Source of the DNA: Actinospica acidithermotolerans | Lineage (GTDB): Bacteria; Actinomycetota; Actinomycetes; Streptomycetales; Catenulisporaceae | Direction: 5' to 3' | Length of the DNA stretch: 64,000 nucleotides | Assembly (NCBI RefSeq): GCF_018139625.1 | Contig: NZ_JAGSOH010000013.1 | Location: 27,939 to 91,938, forward strand | Part shown: piece after piece, positions 25,032 through 34,000 of the stretch | How positions within the stretch are numbered: the stretch's first letter is position 1 | How the letters are laid out: every line of letters starts with the position of its first letter | Notes under the pieces: generated by a model | Database searches by the model: none | Seen by the model: the letters and a program-made list of their open reading frames with translations, nothing else | Told to the model about the DNA's origin: nothing | Position numbers and translations under genes: made by a program

Positions 25032-25700
25032 ATGCCGCCCAGCCCGCTCCGCCCGACCTCAGCACCCTGCGTCGCCGTGTTCGGCGGCTGCGGCGGTGCC
25101 GGCGCGTCCACCCTCGCCGCCGGGCTCGCCCGCAGCGCCCTGCACAGCGGCCGCGAGGTCGTCCTCGTCGACGGCGATCCGCTCGGCGGCGGTCTCGAGA
25201 CCATCCTGGCCGACGACCTGACCGGCGGCCGACATCGCTCCGAGGCGGCCGCGGAGGGCACCGGCCTCTCCCTGCTCAGCTGCGCGCGGCCGGACGGCAG
25301 ACCCATCCCGGCCGAGTCGATGGCGCGCGCGCTGGGCACGATGGCCGCGGAGGCCGAACTGCTGGTGGTCGACCTGCCGCGGTATCTCGCCGAATCGACC
25401 AGGCTCGCCGCCGCGTACGCCACGCACTCGCTGCTCATCACGCCGGTCGCCGAGCGCGCCCTCGTCTCGGCGCGCCGCTTGCTGGAGCAGCTCGGGTCGG
25501 ACGGGCCGCGGCCTGGCCTCGTCGCCCGGCTGCCCTGCCGCGACCTGCTCAACCCGTCCCGCCTCGCCGAATACCTCCGGCTGCCGCTCAGTGGGGTGCT
25601 CAAGGCGGGCCGCGATCGGTCTCGGCTCCAGCGCGCGTCGCTCGACCGCTTCTGCGGCCGTTTCGTGGACTCACTCTTCGGGGTGGTGGCCGCCGCATGA
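25032..25700 (+). CDS. ssd: Ssd/CpaE-like septum-site-determining protein
   Basis: 222 residues from ATG 25032, with AAGGGA about ten bases upstream; an ATG at 24987 is possible. It belongs to the MinD/CpaE-like group found beside the Tad-like genes and helicase in actinobacteria. The deviant Walker A region reads FGGCGGAGASTLA, without the Lys residues of KGGxGK(S/T); DGDPLGGGLE and VVDLPRYL follow the ParA/MinD pattern. Mycobacterial Ssd (Rv3660c) inhibits septation when overproduced. First gene of the operon; its stop overlaps the start of the TadA gene. Confidence 0.88.
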   Translation: MPPSPLRPTSAPCVAVFGGCGGAGASTLAAGLARSALHSGREVVLVDGDPLGGGLETILADDLTGGRHRSEAAAEGTGLSLLSCARPDGRPIPAESMARALGTMAAEAELLVVDLPRYLAESTRLAAAYATHSLLITPVAERALVSARRLLEQLGSDGPRPGLVARLPCRDLLNPSRLAEYLRLPLSGVLKAGRDRSRLQRASLDRFCGRFVDSLFGVVAAA

Positions 25701-27013
25701 GTGCGAACCAGTCCGATCCGCACGGCGGCCTGATCCGGGAGATGAAGGACCGCCTCGCCGCCGGCAGCCTCAGCCCGGACCCCGTGCTCGTCGCCGCGGC
25801 GCTGACCGAGGAGCGCTGCCTGCTCGGCCCGAAGGGCATCGAGGCGCTTTCCCAGGTGATCTGCGAGGAGTTCCTCGGCAACGACCCGGTCGCCGCATAC
25901 CTGCACGACCCGGCTGTGACCGACGTACTGATCAATGGTTCGTCGGCGATGTGGGTGGAACGCGCCGGGAGGCTGGAGCAGGTCGAGAACACCTTCCCGG
26001 ACGAGGAGTCGGCGCGCGCCTACGCGCAGCGGCTGGCGATCCGCGCCGGCCGCCGCATCGACGACGCCAGCCCCTACGTCGACGCCCGCCTTCCGGACGG
26101 CACGCGCCTGCACGCGATCCTGCCCCCGCTGGCCGTCGAGGGCACGCTGATCAGCCTCCGTGTCCCGCGCCGCCAGGCGTACACCCTCGTAGAGCTCAAT
26201 GCCCTCGGCACCCTGGCGAAGGACGCGGTGGGCCTGCTGAACGAGATCGTCCAGCGCCGGGTGGCGTTCCTCGTCACGGGCGGAGCCGGCACCGGAAAGA
26301 CGACGCTGCTGTCCGCGATGCTCTCCCTCGCCGATCCCGGCGAGCGCCTGGTACTGGTCGAGGACTGCGCCGAACTCGTCCCGGACCACCCGCACGTCGT
26401 CCGCCTCGAGTCCCGGCCGCCGAATCAGGAGGGCCGCGGCCGCGTCACGATCCGCGAACTCGTCCGGCAGGCGCTGCGCATGCGCCCGAGCCGGATCATC
26501 CTCGGCGAGGCGCGCGGTGGCGAGATCATCGACCTCTTCACGGCGCTGAACTCGGGCCATGAAGGCGGCTGCGGGACGATGCACGCCAACCGCCCGCAGG
26601 ACGTACCCGCGCGGATCGAGGCGCTCGGCCTGCTCGCCGGCGTCTCCCGGGAGGCCGTGCACAGCCAAGCCGCCTCCGCGGTCCGGGTGGTGCTGCACCT
26701 CGTGCGCGACCAGGACGGCCGCCGCAGGCTCGACTCCGTCGCCGTACTGCGACGCCGCAATGCCAACGGCCCCATCCAGGCGGCGCTGGCACTCAGCTTC
26801 GACCAGACCGGCCGCACCCGCGAGTGGCCGGGCCTCGACCTGCTGGAGGCGGAATTCGGCCGCGGACGTTATTCGAACCTCGAAGCGGACCGCGCCTCCA
26901 CCGCTCGTGCAGAGCGCCCCGACTACGCGCGCATGGTCGCGGACGAGTACCGCGGCCGCGTGCCGTGGATCCCCAGGCCGCGTGATGGCGGCGATGGAGG
27001 TCCGCGCACATGA
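25697..27013 (+). CDS. TadA/CpaF-family secretion ATPase
   Basis: 438 residues from ATG 25697 (ATGA overlap with ssd). Walker A is GGAGTGKTT (195-203), the Asp box follows in LVEDCAEL, Walker B is RIILGEARGGE and the His box is GCGTMHANRP. These ATPases power assembly of Tad/Flp pili or type II-like secretion. The C-terminal ~60 residues (after DSVAVLRRRNANG) are Arg/Asp-rich and variable. Its stop overlaps the next gene by four bases. Confidence 0.93.
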   Translation: MSANQSDPHGGLIREMKDRLAAGSLSPDPVLVAAALTEERCLLGPKGIEALSQVICEEFLGNDPVAAYLHDPAVTDVLINGSSAMWVERAGRLEQVENTFPDEESARAYAQRLAIRAGRRIDDASPYVDARLPDGTRLHAILPPLAVEGTLISLRVPRRQAYTLVELNALGTLAKDAVGLLNEIVQRRVAFLVTGGAGTGKTTLLSAMLSLADPGERLVLVEDCAELVPDHPHVVRLESRPPNQEGRGRVTIRELVRQALRMRPSRIILGEARGGEIIDLFTALNSGHEGGCGTMHANRPQDVPARIEALGLLAGVSREAVHSQAASAVRVVLHLVRDQDGRRRLDSVAVLRRRNANGPIQAALALSFDQTGRTREWPGLDLLEAEFGRGRYSNLEADRASTARAERPDYARMVADEYRGRVPWIPRPRDGGDGGPRT

Positions 27014-27789
27014 CACTGCCGATGCCGGCCGCCGCGCTCTCGCCCGCCCGCCGGCGCATGCCGCTCCATGCAGGTGAATTTCGCAGACCAAGCCGGAACT
27101 TCCTCGTCACCACCGTGACCCTGACCACGGTGTTCTTCACCGTAGGCCTTCATTCGCCGATGCCCCTCCTCGTCTTCCCTCCGGTCGTCGCAGTCCTCGC
27201 CTTTCGGCGCTCCCGACAGCGCCGTTGGGCGGAGTTCGACGCGCAACGCGAAGCGATCACCGCGCTCTGCACCGCCCTACGCGCAGAGCTCGAGGCAGGC
27301 CTCCTGCCCCGTACGGCGTTCACATCGGCCGTCTGGTCACGCCCCGAACTAGCCGACCTGGCCGAAGCGGCATGCAGTCCCGGGGGCGAAGTCGACCTGC
27401 CGAAGCTCTTGGCTTCACACGCCGCGCACCCCGGCCGCCGTGCGCTCCGCGCCCTGGCCGCCTGCTGGTACGCGTCCGACCGTCACGGCATCGCCTTAGC
27501 CGACGCCGTCAGCGGTATCGAGGAGGGCTTGCGCGCTGAGAGCGCCCGACTCCGCGCAACAGAAGTCGAACTCGCAGGCATCCGCGCCACGATCCTGCTC
27601 CTCTCCGCCCTGCCGATCTTCGGCTTCGCACTAGGCCTGGCGCTGGGCGCGAATCCCCTGGACACTCTGCTGCACAACACGATCGGCGAGCTCAGCCTCG
27701 TCATCGGCGTAGGCCTCGACCTGATCGGCCTCCTGTGGACCGACCACCTCGTCGCCAGCCTGCGTCCCGAAGGCCAGGCGATCGTATGA
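27010..27789 (+). CDS. TadB-like type II secretion F-domain membrane protein
   Basis: 259 residues from ATG 27010. Two N-terminal membrane helices (about 30-65) are followed by a cytoplasmic helical domain of the GspF type (ALCTALRAELEAGLLPRTAF, YASDRHGIALADAVSGIEEGLRAE) and two C-terminal membrane helices (about 190-245). It forms the inner-membrane platform with the next gene product. ATGA overlaps on both sides show tight coupling with tadA and tadC. Confidence 0.85.
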   Translation: MTLPMPAAALSPARRRMPLHAGEFRRPSRNFLVTTVTLTTVFFTVGLHSPMPLLVFPPVVAVLAFRRSRQRRWAEFDAQREAITALCTALRAELEAGLLPRTAFTSAVWSRPELADLAEAACSPGGEVDLPKLLASHAAHPGRRALRALAACWYASDRHGIALADAVSGIEEGLRAESARLRATEVELAGIRATILLLSALPIFGFALGLALGANPLDTLLHNTIGELSLVIGVGLDLIGLLWTDHLVASLRPEGQAIV

Positions 27790-28649
27790 GCACCCATACG
27801 CAGGCCGATGTCCTCCGCTGGGCGCCGGATCCCAGCCTGCGGAGCCTCGAAATCGCGCTGGCGATACTTCTGGCCTTCTGTGCGCTCGTCCTGCACGGCA
27901 GCCGATGGCCCGCGTTCCCGAGCCTGCCGCGTCCGACCCGAGCCGACCCGGCTTCCCCGGCGTGGACAGCGGTCCGCCTGCGTCGGCCGAATGTCCCGGA
28001 GGCCGTGTGGGTGCTGCTCGCCGGCATCGCAACCGCGGTGTTCATCGGCGGCGCGGCCGCGTTCCCCGCAGGCGTGATCGGCGCCGTGGGCACGTACTTC
28101 TGGCTATCTCGCCAACGATCAAAAGCCGAGCTGCGCGAGAGGACCAGGCTGACCGCCCAGGTCCCGCCGCTCGCCGACCTCTTCGCCGCCGGTCTGTCCG
28201 CAGGCCTGCAACCGGCGCAGGCCGCCGTGACCGTCGCCCAGGCATTCGGCGGCATCCCGAGACGGTCGCATAGCAGCACGAGTGACCGGCTCGACCGCAG
28301 CAAGCTGACCGGAATCAACCTACTGGCCTACCGATTCCACGACGCGGCCACGGCCGTCCTCGCCGGAGCCGATCCGCAGGCGGCGTGGAGCGCCCTCGCG
28401 ATGGACGAGGCGACGGCCCCGCTCGCCACGGCTGTCATCCGCGCCGAACGCACCGGCGCCCCTGCCGCGACAATCGTCGGCCGCGCCGCCCGACAGCTTC
28501 GCGATGCCGCCGCCGACGCGCTCTCCGCCGAGGTCCGAACCGTCGGCGTCCGCGCCACGGCCCCGCTCACCCTGTGTTTCCTGCCCGCGTTCATCTGCCT
28601 GGGCGTGGTCCCGACGGCCCTCGGCCTGCTGCCCCGCCTCCGCGGCTGA
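27786..28649 (+). CDS. TadC-like type II secretion F-domain membrane protein
   Basis: 287 residues from ATG 27786, overlapping the tadB-like stop. Three hydrophobic segments precede the GspF-like block PPLADLFAAGLSAGLQPAQAAVTVAQAFGG; the C-terminal half has ATAVIRAERTGAPAATIVGRAARQLR and membrane helices near LTLCFLPAFICLGVVPTALG. Partner of TadB in the pilus/secretion platform. Confidence 0.85.
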   Translation: MSTHTQADVLRWAPDPSLRSLEIALAILLAFCALVLHGSRWPAFPSLPRPTRADPASPAWTAVRLRRPNVPEAVWVLLAGIATAVFIGGAAAFPAGVIGAVGTYFWLSRQRSKAELRERTRLTAQVPPLADLFAAGLSAGLQPAQAAVTVAQAFGGIPRRSHSSTSDRLDRSKLTGINLLAYRFHDAATAVLAGADPQAAWSALAMDEATAPLATAVIRAERTGAPAATIVGRAARQLRDAAADALSAEVRTVGVRATAPLTLCFLPAFICLGVVPTALGLLPRLRG

Positions 28650-28679
28650 CGTCCGCCCCAGCGAAAGGAGCAAGCTCCC

Positions 28680-28883
28680 ATGAACCCCCGACTCAACGCG
28701 GCCCGAATAAGGCCCAGAACCCGAAGGACGCTCGACGAACGAGGCACCACCACGGCCGAATACGCCATCGGCACGCTCGCGGCCTGTGCCTTCGCCGTCG
28801 TGCTCTACAAGCTCGTCACCGGCGGCATGGTCTCCGCCGCTCTGTCGGGCCTGCTCCACCGCGCCCTGACCCTGGCCGGATGA
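28680..28883 (+). CDS. DUF4244 Flp-pilin-like small protein
   Basis: 67 residues, with an AAAGGAG ribosome-binding site. A basic N-terminus ends in DERG, then TTTAEYAIGTLAACAFAVVLYKLV, which resembles the cleavage site and hydrophobic helix of Flp pilins (G followed by a polar residue, Glu at +5). It probably is the major pilin of the Tad-like apparatus. No prepilin peptidase gene is present in the window. Confidence 0.85.
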   Translation: MNPRLNAARIRPRTRRTLDERGTTTAEYAIGTLAACAFAVVLYKLVTGGMVSAALSGLLHRALTLAG

Positions 28884-28895
28884 GGCGGGAGAAGT

Positions 28896-29273
28896 ATGCG
28901 CCACGACGAACAGGGCTACGTGACCGCCGAGACCGCCCTGCTACTGCCGATCATCTTCGGCATCGGATACGCGCTGGCCCTGCTCGTGCTCCTGGCCGCC
29001 CAGCAGATCCGCTGCGCCGACGCAGCGTGGGAAGCGGCCCGAGCCATGGCCCGCGGCGCGCCCGCCGCGCAACTGCAGGACATCACCGCGCGCTACGCCC
29101 CGGCCGGAGCGCAGGCGTCGTCCTCGATCGGCGACGGTGCGCTGACCGTCGAGGTCGTCCGCGAGCAGAGCGTTGTCAGCCGTTTCCTGCCATCCATCCG
29201 AATCGACGCGACGGCGACGGTGCCCTGCGAACCGCACGTCACGTCCTGCCGAGCCAGGAGCCCGAATGATTGA
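28896..29273 (+). CDS. TadE-like pseudopilin
   Basis: 125 residues. RHDEQGYVTAETALLLPIIFG is the TadE signature: short charged N-terminus, Gly, then a hydrophobic helix with Glu. The rest is a small extracytoplasmic domain with two Cys near the C-terminus (VPCEPHVTSC). Twelve bases after the pilin gene, with GGGAG upstream. Confidence 0.85.
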   Translation: MRHDEQGYVTAETALLLPIIFGIGYALALLVLLAAQQIRCADAAWEAARAMARGAPAAQLQDITARYAPAGAQASSSIGDGALTVEVVREQSVVSRFLPSIRIDATATVPCEPHVTSCRARSPND

Positions 29274-29793
29274 GTCTCAACGCTCACGTCCGAGGTCGCC
29301 GTGCGACCGAAGGGGCTCGGCGACGATCTGGTCGGTGAGCGTCCTGCTCCTCGTCGCGGCAGCCGCCGGTTGGGCACTTCTGTGGGTCGCGGCGGAAAGC
29401 GCCCGGCACGCAGCCGAACGCGCCGCCGACTCCGCGGCCCTGGCCGCCGCAACGGCAGCGCTCCACCGTCTCGCGATGCGCGACGACTCAGACCCCTGCG
29501 CCGCAGCGAGAGCCGCGGCCGGCCGCTCCGGCGCCGAACTGACCGCATGCGACTGCGCTCCGCTCGACTGCACGGTCTCGGTACGCCGCGACCTGCCGCT
29601 CCTCGGCCCACTCGCCGCTCGATTACCCGGCCTCGGCCCGGTCCTGGCCACCAGCCGGGCCGGCCCCGCCGCCCAAGCCCCGGCAGCCCCCGATGCCGGC
29701 GCCGCAGAGAAGCCCGGTCCCGTCGACCAAGCCGCGGCGACGCCCGAAGGAGAAGCCGGAGCCGGAGCCGGAGATCGGAGGCCAGAGGCGTAG
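29266..29793 (+). CDS. TadE-like protein of the helicase/secretion neighbourhood (Rv3654c-type)
   Basis: 175 residues from ATG 29266 (CCAGGAG upstream), overlapping the TadE gene by eight bases. RRGSATIWSVSVLLLVAAAAGW is a TadE/TadG-like N-terminal helix; AAERAADSAALAAATAAL follows. Two Cys pairs (CDC, C) lie in the extracytoplasmic part. The C-terminal ~45 residues are Pro/Ala/Glu-rich, encoded by the start of a GGAGCC/GGAGTC-rich region, so the exact end may vary between strains. Confidence 0.8.
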   Translation: MIESQRSRPRSPCDRRGSATIWSVSVLLLVAAAAGWALLWVAAESARHAAERAADSAALAAATAALHRLAMRDDSDPCAAARAAAGRSGAELTACDCAPLDCTVSVRRDLPLLGPLAARLPGLGPVLATSRAGPAAQAPAAPDAGAAEKPGPVDQAAATPEGEAGAGAGDRRPEA

Positions 29794-29980
29794 GCGTAGG
29801 CGTCGGCGGAGTCGGAGTCGGAGTCGGTATCGGCGTCAAAGGCGAAGGCTGAGGCCGCGTCGGAATCGGAGCCGGAGTCGGAGGTGAAGCCTGAGTCGGG
29901 AGTCGGAGTTGGGACTCGGAATCGGGACTCGGAGTCGGAGAGGAGTCTGATGTCGGAGCCTGAGCGGGAAGGGGAGCCCC
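29745..29980 (+). repeat. degenerate GGAGTC/GGAGCC hexamer array
   Basis: Imperfect hexanucleotide repeats of the GGAGTC/GGAGCC/GTAGGC type run from the end of the TadE-like gene through the convergent intergenic region. No gene is supported in 29794-30018. Confidence 0.8.
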
Positions 29981-30018
29981 TGATTACTCGAACTTGATCA
30001 CTGGTCAACCGGCCTTGC

Positions 30019-30549
30019 TCACTCGAAGGGATCGGGGTCGGCTCGGTAATAGCGGGCGCGCTCGGTATGTCGTCCTGCTTCGGGGGCGACGTCCGGGTGC
30101 AGGAGGTCGAGGGTCAGGGTCGGCTCGGCGTCGGCCTCGTGACCGGCGTCGTGGCCGGTGGCGATGCCGGAGGCGGCGATGCCCGCCTCGGGCAGGCCGC
30201 GCGTGCGGAGCGCCTTGAGGGCGCGGAGTTCGATGCCGCGTTCCCTCGACCTTCTGAGGCCGACCGACAGCAACCACAGGGAGGCGAAAAGGGCCCACGT
30301 GCAGATGGCGCCCGAGAGGAAGATCTGTGCGGCGGTGGTCTTCACCATCACGCCGAGGAAGGTGAGGCTGTCGGCGTGGTTCGAGTCGGCGATGATGCCG
30401 CAGGTCACGGCGACGATGCCGACGATCACGGCCAGGGCCACGGCGATCATCGCGCGGCCTGGCCGGCGGTACCAGGGCCTCCGGCGGCGGGTATGCCCGC
30501 GGTCGTGCTGCTCGCCATCGTCAACACGTGCTTTCTCTCGGTCTGACAA
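30019..30549 (-). CDS. hypothetical membrane protein with two helices
   Basis: 176 residues if started at TTG 30549, the only start codon in frame before the membrane region apart from an ATG at residue 34. A basic N-terminus precedes helices at about 34-52 and 74-96; the C-terminal ~70 residues are acidic and polar. No family recognised. It follows the helicase gene by 17 bases on the same strand and may be co-transcribed. The convergent position to the Tad genes is notable but does not define a function. Confidence 0.55.
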   Translation of the reverse strand: MSDREKARVDDGEQHDRGHTRRRRPWYRRPGRAMIAVALAVIVGIVAVTCGIIADSNHADSLTFLGVMVKTTAAQIFLSGAICTWALFASLWLLSVGLRRSRERGIELRALKALRTRGLPEAGIAASGIATGHDAGHEADAEPTLTLDLLHPDVAPEAGRHTERARYYRADPDPFE

Positions 30550-30566
30550 CGACCGTTGTTTACCCG

Positions 30567-32885
30567 CTAATCAGCCTGCAGCAAAACCTCCAGCAGGCGG
30601 ATGGCACCCGTCTTGTCTAAGGGTTCGTTCCCGTTGCCGCACTTCGGGGACTGCACGCAGGACGGGCAGCCGGTCCGGCAGTCGCAGGCGCGGATGGCCT
30701 CCAGCGTGGCGGTCAGCCAGTCCCTGGCCTTGGCGTAGCCGCGTTCGGCGAAGCCGGCGCCGCCGGGCAGGCCGTCGTGCACGAAGACTGTGGCCAGGCC
30801 GGTGTCCGGGTGCTCGGCGGCGGACAGGCCGCCCAGGTCCCAGCGGTCGCAGTCGGCGAACAGCGGGAGCAGGCCGATGGAGGCGTGCTCCGCGGCGTGG
30901 GCGGCGCCGGGGATGTCCGGGGCCGCGAGCAGAGCGTCCTCCAGGCCGGCGGGCGTGACCGTCCACCAGACGGCCTTGGTCGTGAGCGTGTGTTCCGGCA
31001 GGTCTAGGGGCTCCTCGCCGAGCACCTGGCCGGTCCGGGAGTCGCGCTTGAGGTAGCCGACGACCTGGCTGGTCACCGCGACGGATCCGTAGGCGATGCG
31101 GCAGTGCGGGTTCCACTCCTCGGAGCGTTCCTCGCGGACGATGCGGACCTGCGCGATCTCCCTGGCGTACGTGGCGTAGCCCGGGTCCTTCTGCTCGACC
31201 AGGGCTATCGCGTCGTCCAGGTCCAGGTCGCGCACGAGGTAGGTCTCGCCCTGGTGCAGATAGACCGCCCCGGGGTGGACGGCTCCGGCCGCCGAGCCGC
31301 CGTCGGCCATGCCGAGCAGCCGGCCGGTGCCCGCCTCGATGATGCGGATCGGCTCGCCGCCCATGCCGCGCAGGTCGCTCAGGTCGGCGGCGCGCTCGGG
31401 GCGGGTCCAGAACCAGCCGTCTGCGCGCTTGCGCAGCCAGCCCGAGGCGGCGAGCTCCGCGGCGAGCGCCGGGGCGCCCGCGCCGAACAGCTCCAGGTCC
31501 TTCTCGCGCAGGGGCAGCTCGGACGCGGCGGCGCACAGGTGGCCCCAGAGGACGTACGGGTTCTCCGGGTCGAAGACCGTGGCCTCGACGGGCTTGCCGA
31601 ACAGGGCCTCGGGGTGGTGGACGAGATAGGTGTCCAGCGGGTCGTCTCGGGCGATCAGTACGGCCAGGGCCTCCTGGCCGCCTCGCCCCGCGCGCCCGGC
31701 CTGCTGCCAGAGCGAGGCGCGCGTGCCCGGGTAGCCGGCCAGCAGCACGGCGTCCAGGCCCGCGATGTCCACGCCGAGTTCCAGCGCGTTCGTCGCGGCG
31801 ACGGCCGTCAGCCTGCCGCTTTGCAGCGCGGCCTCGAGGGCCCGCCGGTCCTCGCGCAGGTAGCCCGCGCGGTACGCCGCGATCTGGGTGCCGTCGCCGC
31901 CGCTGCGGGCCAGGTCCTCCCGCGCCATCACCGACACCAGTTCCGCGCCGCGCCGGGACCGGACGAAGGCGACCGTGCGCACCCGCTCGCCGGCCAGGTC
32001 CGCGAGCAGCGTCGCGGTCTCGGCCACGGCCGTCCGCCGGGTCGGCGCGCCGCGCTCGCCCCTGGCATCCGTCAACGGCGGCTCCCAGAGGGCGAACAGC
32101 AGCCTCCCGTGCGGCGAGCCATCCTCTGTGACCTCCGCGACCTGAAGACCGGTCAGGCGGCGCGCTGTGGCCCCCGGGTCTGCTGTGGTCGCCGAGGCTA
32201 GAGCAAATACCGGCTCCGAGCCGTAGTACGCGCAGAGCCGCCGCAGCCTTCTGATGACCAAGGCCACGTGGGCGCCGAAGACGCCACGGTATCCGTGGCA
32301 CTCGTCGATGACCACGTACGTCAGCCTTCGCAGAAAGGACGACCAGCGCCGGTGATCCGGAAGTATCGAGTAATGCAGCATGTCGGGATTGCTCAGCACG
32401 AAGCCGCCGTTCTCCCGGATCCAGCGCCGCTCCTCGCCGCTCGTGTCGCCGTCCAAGCAGACGGCGGGCGGGATCGGCAGCTCCAGCTCGCGCAGGCGGC
32501 GCGCTTGATCGGCGGCCAAAGCCTTGGTCGGGGCGAGGTAAAGAACGGTGCCGGTCCGCCTGCCCGCCGCCGCGTCCGCCAGCAGGCCGCTGAGCGCCGG
32601 CAGCAGATAGCCCGCCGACTTGCCCGAGGCGGTGCCGGTCGCCAGCACGGTGTGCTGCCCCGCGTGCAGCAACTCGGCCGCCTCCGCCTGGTGCGACCAG
32701 GGGAGATCGACCCCGCTGCGGCGCAGCCGGTCGACCAGCAGCGGGTCCGCCCAGTCAGGCCACTGCGCGTGGCTCGCCTCCCGCGCGTCGATCTGCTCGA
32801 CGTGCACGGCCGCCTCGGCGCGCGTCGGCCCGCCGAGAAACACAAGTCGGCGAAGGATCTCCTCAGCGGTGCGCGATCGTGGCAT
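30567..32885 (-). CDS. DECH-box helicase of the helicase/secretion neighbourhood (MrfA-like)
   Basis: 772 residues. Superfamily 2 motifs in order: Q-type WSHQAEAAELL, Walker A ATGTASGKS, PTKALAADQ, DECHGYRG (Walker B), SATT, then the C-terminal RecA domain with VAATNALELGVDIAGLDAVL and QQAGRAGRGGQEA. A DUF1998-like domain with four Cys near the C-terminus (CDCRTGCPSCVQSPKCGNG) matches the zinc module of MrfA, a mitomycin-damage repair helicase. It is the SCO3550/Rv3649-type protein that co-occurs with the Tad-like genes. Divergent from bldG. TAACCT lies nine bases before the ATG. Confidence 0.92.
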   Translation of the reverse strand: MPRSRTAEEILRRLVFLGGPTRAEAAVHVEQIDAREASHAQWPDWADPLLVDRLRRSGVDLPWSHQAEAAELLHAGQHTVLATGTASGKSAGYLLPALSGLLADAAAGRRTGTVLYLAPTKALAADQARRLRELELPIPPAVCLDGDTSGEERRWIRENGGFVLSNPDMLHYSILPDHRRWSSFLRRLTYVVIDECHGYRGVFGAHVALVIRRLRRLCAYYGSEPVFALASATTADPGATARRLTGLQVAEVTEDGSPHGRLLFALWEPPLTDARGERGAPTRRTAVAETATLLADLAGERVRTVAFVRSRRGAELVSVMAREDLARSGGDGTQIAAYRAGYLREDRRALEAALQSGRLTAVAATNALELGVDIAGLDAVLLAGYPGTRASLWQQAGRAGRGGQEALAVLIARDDPLDTYLVHHPEALFGKPVEATVFDPENPYVLWGHLCAAASELPLREKDLELFGAGAPALAAELAASGWLRKRADGWFWTRPERAADLSDLRGMGGEPIRIIEAGTGRLLGMADGGSAAGAVHPGAVYLHQGETYLVRDLDLDDAIALVEQKDPGYATYAREIAQVRIVREERSEEWNPHCRIAYGSVAVTSQVVGYLKRDSRTGQVLGEEPLDLPEHTLTTKAVWWTVTPAGLEDALLAAPDIPGAAHAAEHASIGLLPLFADCDRWDLGGLSAAEHPDTGLATVFVHDGLPGGAGFAERGYAKARDWLTATLEAIRACDCRTGCPSCVQSPKCGNGNEPLDKTGAIRLLEVLLQAD

Positions 32886-33091
32886 GGTAGTAAGAGGTTA
32901 GGCGCTCCTGGCCGTCGTGGTCCGCACCAAGCCACTCTTCGTGGTGAAGCCCTACGGCGGATTGACCCGAAGCTGGGCCATTCCGTCACCGGGCCTCCCC
33001 GGAGAGTGATTGAATGCAGGGTACCGATGGAACCGGGCCCGGCTCGCGCGCTAGGCGAGACGGTTGCGGACAACGCATAGAAGCATGTGCT

Positions 33092-33096
33092 GGAGG
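33092..33096 (+). promoter_or_regulatory. ribosome-binding site that fixes the bldG start
   Basis: GGAGG four bases before the GTG at 33101. Confidence 0.75.
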
Positions 33097-33100
33097 ACCC

Positions 33101-33442
33101 GTGGATCTGTACCTGTCGACCCGGCACGAGGGTGACCGCACGGTCATCGAAGTCGGCGGCGAAATCGACGTCTACACCGCCCCCAAGCTGCGCGAGCAGC
33201 TGGTGGACCTGGTGAACCAGGGACGTTACCACCTCGTAGTGGACATGGAGGCGGTGGACTTCCTCGACTCCACCGGGCTCGGTGTGCTCGTCGGCGGCCT
33301 CAAGCGCGTCCGCGCTCACGACGGCTCGCTCCGCCTGGTGTGCACCCAGGAGCGCATCCTGAAGATCTTCCGGATCACCGGGCTGACCAAGGTCTTCCCG
33401 ATCCACCAGAGTGTCGAGGAAGCCATCTCGGCCACCGACTGA
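33101..33442 (+). CDS. bldG: anti-anti-sigma factor BldG (STAS domain)
   Basis: 113 residues from GTG 33101, exactly the length of streptomycete BldG; the longer frame upstream lacks similarity. STAS domain with [17 protein letters not shown] and phosphorylatable S57 in [19 protein letters not shown]. BldG is needed for aerial growth and antibiotic production in Streptomyces; it binds anti-sigma factors when unphosphorylated. The gene for an ATP-binding anti-sigma protein follows after 43 bases, as in the bldG operon. Confidence 0.97.
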   Translation: MDLYLSTRHEGDRTVIEVGGEIDVYTAPKLREQLVDLVNQGRYHLVVDMEAVDFLDSTGLGVLVGGLKRVRAHDGSLRLVCTQERILKIFRITGLTKVFPIHQSVEEAISATD

Positions 33443-33485
33443 CGCCCCACGTGGAAGACCGGATCGCGACTGTGCGGAGGAACAG

Positions 33486-33971
33486 ATGACGGGTGTTCAG
33501 GCCGCCGAGCCCGCCGCGGCCGAGGGCAGCGACGAGCAGGAGGGCGTCTCGCTGCGCTTCGCCCCGTTGCCCGAGCACGTGCGGACCGCACGGCTCGTGG
33601 CGGTGGCGCTGGCCCGCCGGGCCGGCGTGGAGGACGGGCTGCTCGACGAGGTGCGGCTGGCGGTCGGCGAGGCGTGCTCGCGCGCCGTGGGCCTGCACCG
33701 GTCCGCGGCGCCCGGCGAGCCGGTGCTGGTCCGCTTCGCCCCGCCCGGCGAGCGCTTCCGGGTCGAGGTGACCGACCTGGTCACCGGCGGGCCGGTGCCG
33801 AAGCCGGACGATGGCGAGGGCGACCAGGGGCTCTTCGAGGCCGGCGGCGTGGAGGCCGACATGGGCCTCGCGGTGCTCCGCGGCCTCGTCGACGACCTCG
33901 AGGTGGAGACCGTGCCGAACGGCGGGGTCATCCGGATGGGCTGGCCGGTCCAGCACCCCGACTACAGCTGA
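33486..33971 (+). CDS. ATP-binding anti-sigma factor partner of BldG (ApgA-like)
   Basis: 161 residues from ATG 33486, with GGAGG upstream. HATPase_c/GHKL fold of the RsbW type: LPEHVRTARLVAVALA, LLDEVRLAVGEACSRAV (N-box region, where the usual Asn is Ser) and EVTDLVTGG, MGLAVLRGLVDDLEV. Kinase activity on BldG is known for related proteins but with this N-box is uncertain. It is the last gene before an IS insertion 23 bases after its stop, so any native downstream terminator has been displaced. Confidence 0.88.
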   Translation: MTGVQAAEPAAAEGSDEQEGVSLRFAPLPEHVRTARLVAVALARRAGVEDGLLDEVRLAVGEACSRAVGLHRSAAPGEPVLVRFAPPGERFRVEVTDLVTGGPVPKPDDGEGDQGLFEAGGVEADMGLAVLRGLVDDLEVETVPNGGVIRMGWPVQHPDYS

Positions 33972-33994
33972 GCCGTCGACGGCCGCCGAGGACG

Positions 33995-34000
33995 GCTAGC
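33995..34000. repeat. target-site duplication, left (GCTAGC)
   Basis: GCTAGC at 33995-34000 is repeated at 35108-35113 directly outside the two ends of the insertion sequence. It fits the NCTAGN target of IS481-type elements. Confidence 0.85.

Noticed and set aside
29277..30008. A Ser/Asp-repeat (SDSDSD) protein on the minus strand
   Set aside because: The SD repeats are the antisense reading of the GGAGTC hexamer array; the rest is antisense to the TadE-like gene. No start signal.
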